Source of the DNA: Lachnospiraceae bacterium
GTDB taxonomy: Bacteria > Bacillota > Clostridia > Lachnospirales > Lachnospiraceae
Direction: 5' to 3'
Assembly (NCBI GenBank): GCA_015057025.1
Contig: SVFD01000001.1
Coordinates: forward strand, 1 to 64,000
Length of the DNA stretch: 64,000 nt
How positions within the stretch are numbered: position 1 is the stretch's first letter; each line of letters starts with the position of its first letter. The notes under the pieces were generated by a model that saw only the letters and a list, made by a program, of their open reading frames with translations, made no database searches and was not told where the DNA came from. Made by a program: the position numbers and the translations under genes. Shown piece after piece: positions 60,986 to 64,000 of the stretch.

Positions 60986-63331
60986 ATGAATATAGATCAT
61001 TGTTTTGAACTGGAAAAATCATGTCATTATATATCATCGATGCGTCCCCTTTTAAATAAGAGGGCTCTCTTTTCCGATACCACGGCTGACTATCTTTCTC
61101 CTGTTGAACCTAAGGTGGGGGATGAGGTTACGATTCGATTCCGTTCGGCACGTAATAATATTGATGTGGTGAACCTTGTAATAAAGGGCGAAAGCTATGA
61201 TATGGAGAAAGTGTCACAGGATGAAACCTTTGACTTTTATGAGTGTCGGATAAAAGTTGGCGAAGAAGAGTTACAGTATTATTTCGAGATTAAAGTCGGA
61301 AAACTTTGTTGCTTTTATAACATGCGCGGAGTAACCAGAGATATTCAGGATTATTATAACTTCCGCATTATTCCCGGATTTTCCACTCCTGAGTGGGCAA
61401 AGGGTGCGGTTATGTATCAGATTTACGTGGACCGCTTCTATAACGGTGATCCCACCAATGATGTAGAAACCAGAGAATACATGTATTTAGGCGATTATTC
61501 ACAGAAGGTTGTGGATTGGAATAAATATCCTGCACAAATGGGCGTTCGTGAATTTTACGGTGGCGATTTACAGGGTGTTCTTGATAAAATGGATTACCTT
61601 GAAGGTCTCGGCATTGATGTTATTTACTTTAACCCGCTTTTTGTATCGCCTTCTAACCATAAATATGATATTCAGGATTATGATTATATTGATCCCCATA
61701 TCGGTAGAATTGTAGATGATGAGGGTGAGTTGTTAAACGAAGGCCAGAGAGAAAATCATATGGCTACCAAATATATTAACCGTGTGGCGAATAAGAAGAA
61801 TCTGGAAGCAAGTAATGCTTTGTTTGCGGAGGTTGTGGAAGAAGCACATAAGCGCGGCATGAAGGTTATTCTTGATGGAGTATTCAATCACTGCGGTTCT
61901 TTTAATAAATGGTTGGATAAAGAACGTATTTATGAGAATCAGAAGGGCTATGAAAAGGGAGCTTACGTAGACAGAGGAAGTGTTTACCATGATTACTTCC
62001 GTTTCCATAATGAAGAAGGTCCTTGGCCTTATAATAATACCTATGATGGTTGGTGGGGACATGATACTTTACCCAAGTTAAATTATGAAGCTTCACAGGA
62101 ATTATATGATTATATTCTCCATATCGGGCGTAAGTGGGTTTCAGCACCTTATAATGCGGACGGCTGGAGATTAGATGTGGCTGCGGATTTAGGTCATTCA
62201 CCGGAATTTAATCATAAGTTCTGGGAAGATTTCCGAAAGGAAGTACGTAAAGCAAACCCTAATGCTATTGTACTTGCGGAGCACTATGGTTCACCCAGAG
62301 CATGGTTAAACGGTAAGGAATGGGATACGGTTATGAACTATGATGCATTTATGGAGCCTTTGACATGGTTTTTGACCGGTATGCAGAAGCATAGCGATGA
62401 TTATCGCGAAGACTTACTGGGTAACGCAGACAGTTTCTGGGGGGCAATGGCGCATCACGGAACGAATTTTACAACTCCGTCCTTACAGATTTCCATGAAC
62501 GAGTTGAGTAATCATGATCATTCAAGATTTTTAACAAGAACCAATCATAAGGTTGGCCGTATGCATACATTAGGTTGTCAGGCTGCAAACGAGGGCGTGA
62601 ATAAGGCTGTTCTCCGAGAAGCTGTTGTGGTTCAGATGACCTGGCCCGGAGCTCCTACCATTTATTATGGTGATGAAGCCGGAGTCTGTGGCTTTACGGA
62701 TCCGGACAATAGAAGAACTTATCCTTGGGGCAATGAAGACCATGAGTTAATTAACTTCCATAAGGAAATTATTAAGGTTCACAAAACAAATAAAGAGATT
62801 CTGACAGGTTCTCTGATGAATCTGGGTGCAGATTATAATTACATTGCTTATGCAAGAACTTTAGCTGGCGAGCAGATTGTTGTACTGGTAAATAACAACT
62901 ATAATGAAATAACCAAAGAAGTAAGTGTTTGGGAAGCGGGAGTGCCTAAAGAGTATAAAATGCAACGATTGATTTTTACTTATGCGGATGGATTTACCAC
63001 TTCTGAGTTTGAATATGATGTGATTGATGGTAAAGTAAAAGTTACGCTTCCGCCCACTTCGGCCATTGTATTAAAGGCAGTGAAGAATAAGGTTTCTGTT
63101 GAAGAATCTAAAGATTCGGTAATCAGTGAGAGTGATTCTGAGATGACGGAAATTGATGCAGAAGCAGTGGAAAAAGTTGCTTCTGAAGCGGATTCGGAAT
63201 TTGCCAAGACGGAAGATGTGAAGCAGGATGCTTGGGATGTGGCGACCAGTATTTATGGCAAAAACGAGGAAATAAAAGCTGAAGATAAGAAAGCTGATGA
63301 GGGCAAAAAGAAACGTTTCCCCTTCTTTTAA
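60986..63331 (+). CDS. Alpha-amylase-family glycoside hydrolase (GH13, neopullulanase-like)
   Basis: GTGAGG at 60971 is the ribosome binding site for ATG 60986 (781 residues). N-terminal beta domain (about 30-130) like the CBM34 of neopullulanase/cyclomaltodextrinase; then the TIM barrel with DGVFNHCG, nucleophile Asp397 (GWRLDVAAD), acid/base Glu432 (LAEHYG) and Asp511 (SNHDHSRF). All three are present. The C-terminal 70 residues are acidic/Lys-rich and end KKKRFPFF. No signal peptide, so cytosolic degradation of imported maltodextrins or glycogen is likely. Confidence 0.92.
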   Translation: MNIDHCFELEKSCHYISSMRPLLNKRALFSDTTADYLSPVEPKVGDEVTIRFRSARNNIDVVNLVIKGESYDMEKVSQDETFDFYECRIKVGEEELQYYFEIKVGKLCCFYNMRGVTRDIQDYYNFRIIPGFSTPEWAKGAVMYQIYVDRFYNGDPTNDVETREYMYLGDYSQKVVDWNKYPAQMGVREFYGGDLQGVLDKMDYLEGLGIDVIYFNPLFVSPSNHKYDIQDYDYIDPHIGRIVDDEGELLNEGQRENHMATKYINRVANKKNLEASNALFAEVVEEAHKRGMKVILDGVFNHCGSFNKWLDKERIYENQKGYEKGAYVDRGSVYHDYFRFHNEEGPWPYNNTYDGWWGHDTLPKLNYEASQELYDYILHIGRKWVSAPYNADGWRLDVAADLGHSPEFNHKFWEDFRKEVRKANPNAIVLAEHYGSPRAWLNGKEWDTVMNYDAFMEPLTWFLTGMQKHSDDYREDLLGNADSFWGAMAHHGTNFTTPSLQISMNELSNHDHSRFLTRTNHKVGRMHTLGCQAANEGVNKAVLREAVVVQMTWPGAPTIYYGDEAGVCGFTDPDNRRTYPWGNEDHELINFHKEIIKVHKTNKEILTGSLMNLGADYNYIAYARTLAGEQIVVLVNNNYNEITKEVSVWEAGVPKEYKMQRLIFTYADGFTTSEFEYDVIDGKVKVTLPPTSAIVLKAVKNKVSVEESKDSVISESDSEMTEIDAEAVEKVASEADSEFAKTEDVKQDAWDVATSIYGKNEEIKAEDKKADEGKKKRFPFF

Positions 63332-63380
63332 GGGAACGAATCGCACTTAAGAAGGCGCGATAGAAACCGGGGGTTTTGAA

Positions 63381-64000
63381 ATGATTACAAAACAAGTCAT
63401 TCAGACATGTATAGATGAATTGAAAGATTTAACCAAAGTGGACTTTTGTGTTATAGATGTGCAGGGTGTTATGATGGCAAGTACTTTTAATAAAAACAGC
63501 CTCGACATTACACACATGAAGAGTTTTTTTGATTCACCTGCCGACAGCCAAATTATCGGAGGCAATTACCTCTTTAAGGTAAAGGAAGACGGTGAAGTCG
63601 TTTACGTTTTAATTTCGAGAGGAAGCCAGTCTGATGGCTATATTTTCGGTAAAATTGCGGTAAATGAACTGCAGCATTTATTAGTGGCATATAAAGAACA
63701 ATATGATCATACTAATTTTATGCAGAATCTGATTTTGGATAATTTATTGTTGGTAGATATTTATAATCGTGCCAAGAAACTGGGAATTCCTGCTCAGGCA
63801 AGAAGAATTGTATTTTTGGTGGAAGTGCCGGAGGATAAGAGTCGGGAGGCACAGGAAATTATTCATTCTGCTTTCGCCGGAAAAATGGATGACTACGTAA
63901 CAGCGGTTGATGAGAAAAATGTTATTCTGGTGCATACTTTGGAAGCCGATGAAGAATATGCCGATATGGAACAATTGGCAAGAATGCTTCTTGAGATTAT
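63381..64000 (+). CDS. CdaR-like sugar-diacid regulator, cut by the window end
   Basis: The first 206 residues after GGGGG. ITKQVIQTCIDELKDLTKVDFCVIDVQGVMMAST matches the N-terminal diacid recognition domain of CdaR/PucR-type regulators, and YIFGKIAVNELQHLLVAYKEQ leads into the middle GGDEF-like domain (QARRIVFLVEVPE). The C-terminal HTH should follow outside the window. CdaR in E. coli activates glucarate use; here the neighbour is an amylase-family enzyme, so the regulon is unknown. Confidence 0.75.
   Translation, partial: MITKQVIQTCIDELKDLTKVDFCVIDVQGVMMASTFNKNSLDITHMKSFFDSPADSQIIGGNYLFKVKEDGEVVYVLISRGSQSDGYIFGKIAVNELQHLLVAYKEQYDHTNFMQNLILDNLLLVDIYNRAKKLGIPAQARRIVFLVEVPEDKSREAQEIIHSAFAGKMDDYVTAVDEKNVILVHTLEADEEYADMEQLARMLLEI

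Overview
The window looks like the chromosome of a low-GC Gram-positive Clostridia, most likely a Lachnospiraceae-type gut anaerobe. Support comes from strong AGGAGG-type ribosome binding sites, consensus sigma-A promoters, ATP-type pckA, the gene order spoIIE-like/tilS/hpt/ftsH (the Bacillus/Clostridium arrangement), and several small families typical of this group (DUF4298-like, DUF4179-like anti-sigma, LemA/DUF2207). No rRNA, tRNA or CRISPR array was seen.

Layout. (1) 1-2.5 kb: four small uncharacterised proteins, two of them apparently paralogous. (2) 2.6-29.5 kb: an accessory/defence region made of independent cassettes. In order these are a MerR/TipAS regulator; a 5'-truncated large serine recombinase; a four-gene run of HNH nuclease, protein kinase-like protein, AlbA_2/Schlafen-type regulator and a single-chain SIR2-APAZ-PIWI short Argonaute; XRE regulators; a compact seven-gene operon (XRE, radical SAM/SPASM, PAS-coiled coil, small membrane protein, SDR, agmatine-deiminase-like enzyme, SET methyltransferase); a nucleotide-cyclase-like gene beside a DUF3800 gene; a relaxase fragment joined to a QatD-like TatD fragment; a MazF/PemK-like toxin followed by a structured repeat RNA; a broken winged-helix fragment; several unknowns; and a YefM/YoeB-type toxin-antitoxin pair. 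Two copies of a ~340-bp non-coding element flank part of this region and show a compensatory change in a hairpin. (3) 29.9-64 kb: ordinary chromosomal genes. These are a flavin reductase, ECF sigma/anti-sigma, a homospermidine synthase/ATP-grasp cluster, LemA/DUF2207, pckA, a purine permease, an ABC exporter, the spoIIE-like/tilS/hpt/ftsH block, a diguanylate cyclase, an alpha-amylase-family enzyme and a CdaR-like regulator cut by the window end.

How the genes work together. The accessory half reads as stacked anti-phage and mobile-element remnants. The Argonaute fusion is expected to sense invading nucleic acid and deplete NAD+; its upstream HNH, kinase and AlbA genes share its strand with short gaps. 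The radical SAM/deiminase/SET operon has no system I recognise and is the best candidate for something undescribed. The MazF-like gene with its two-unit RNA resembles, but does not match, type III toxin-antitoxin organisation. All functional statements rest on motifs read by eye; no database search was possible.
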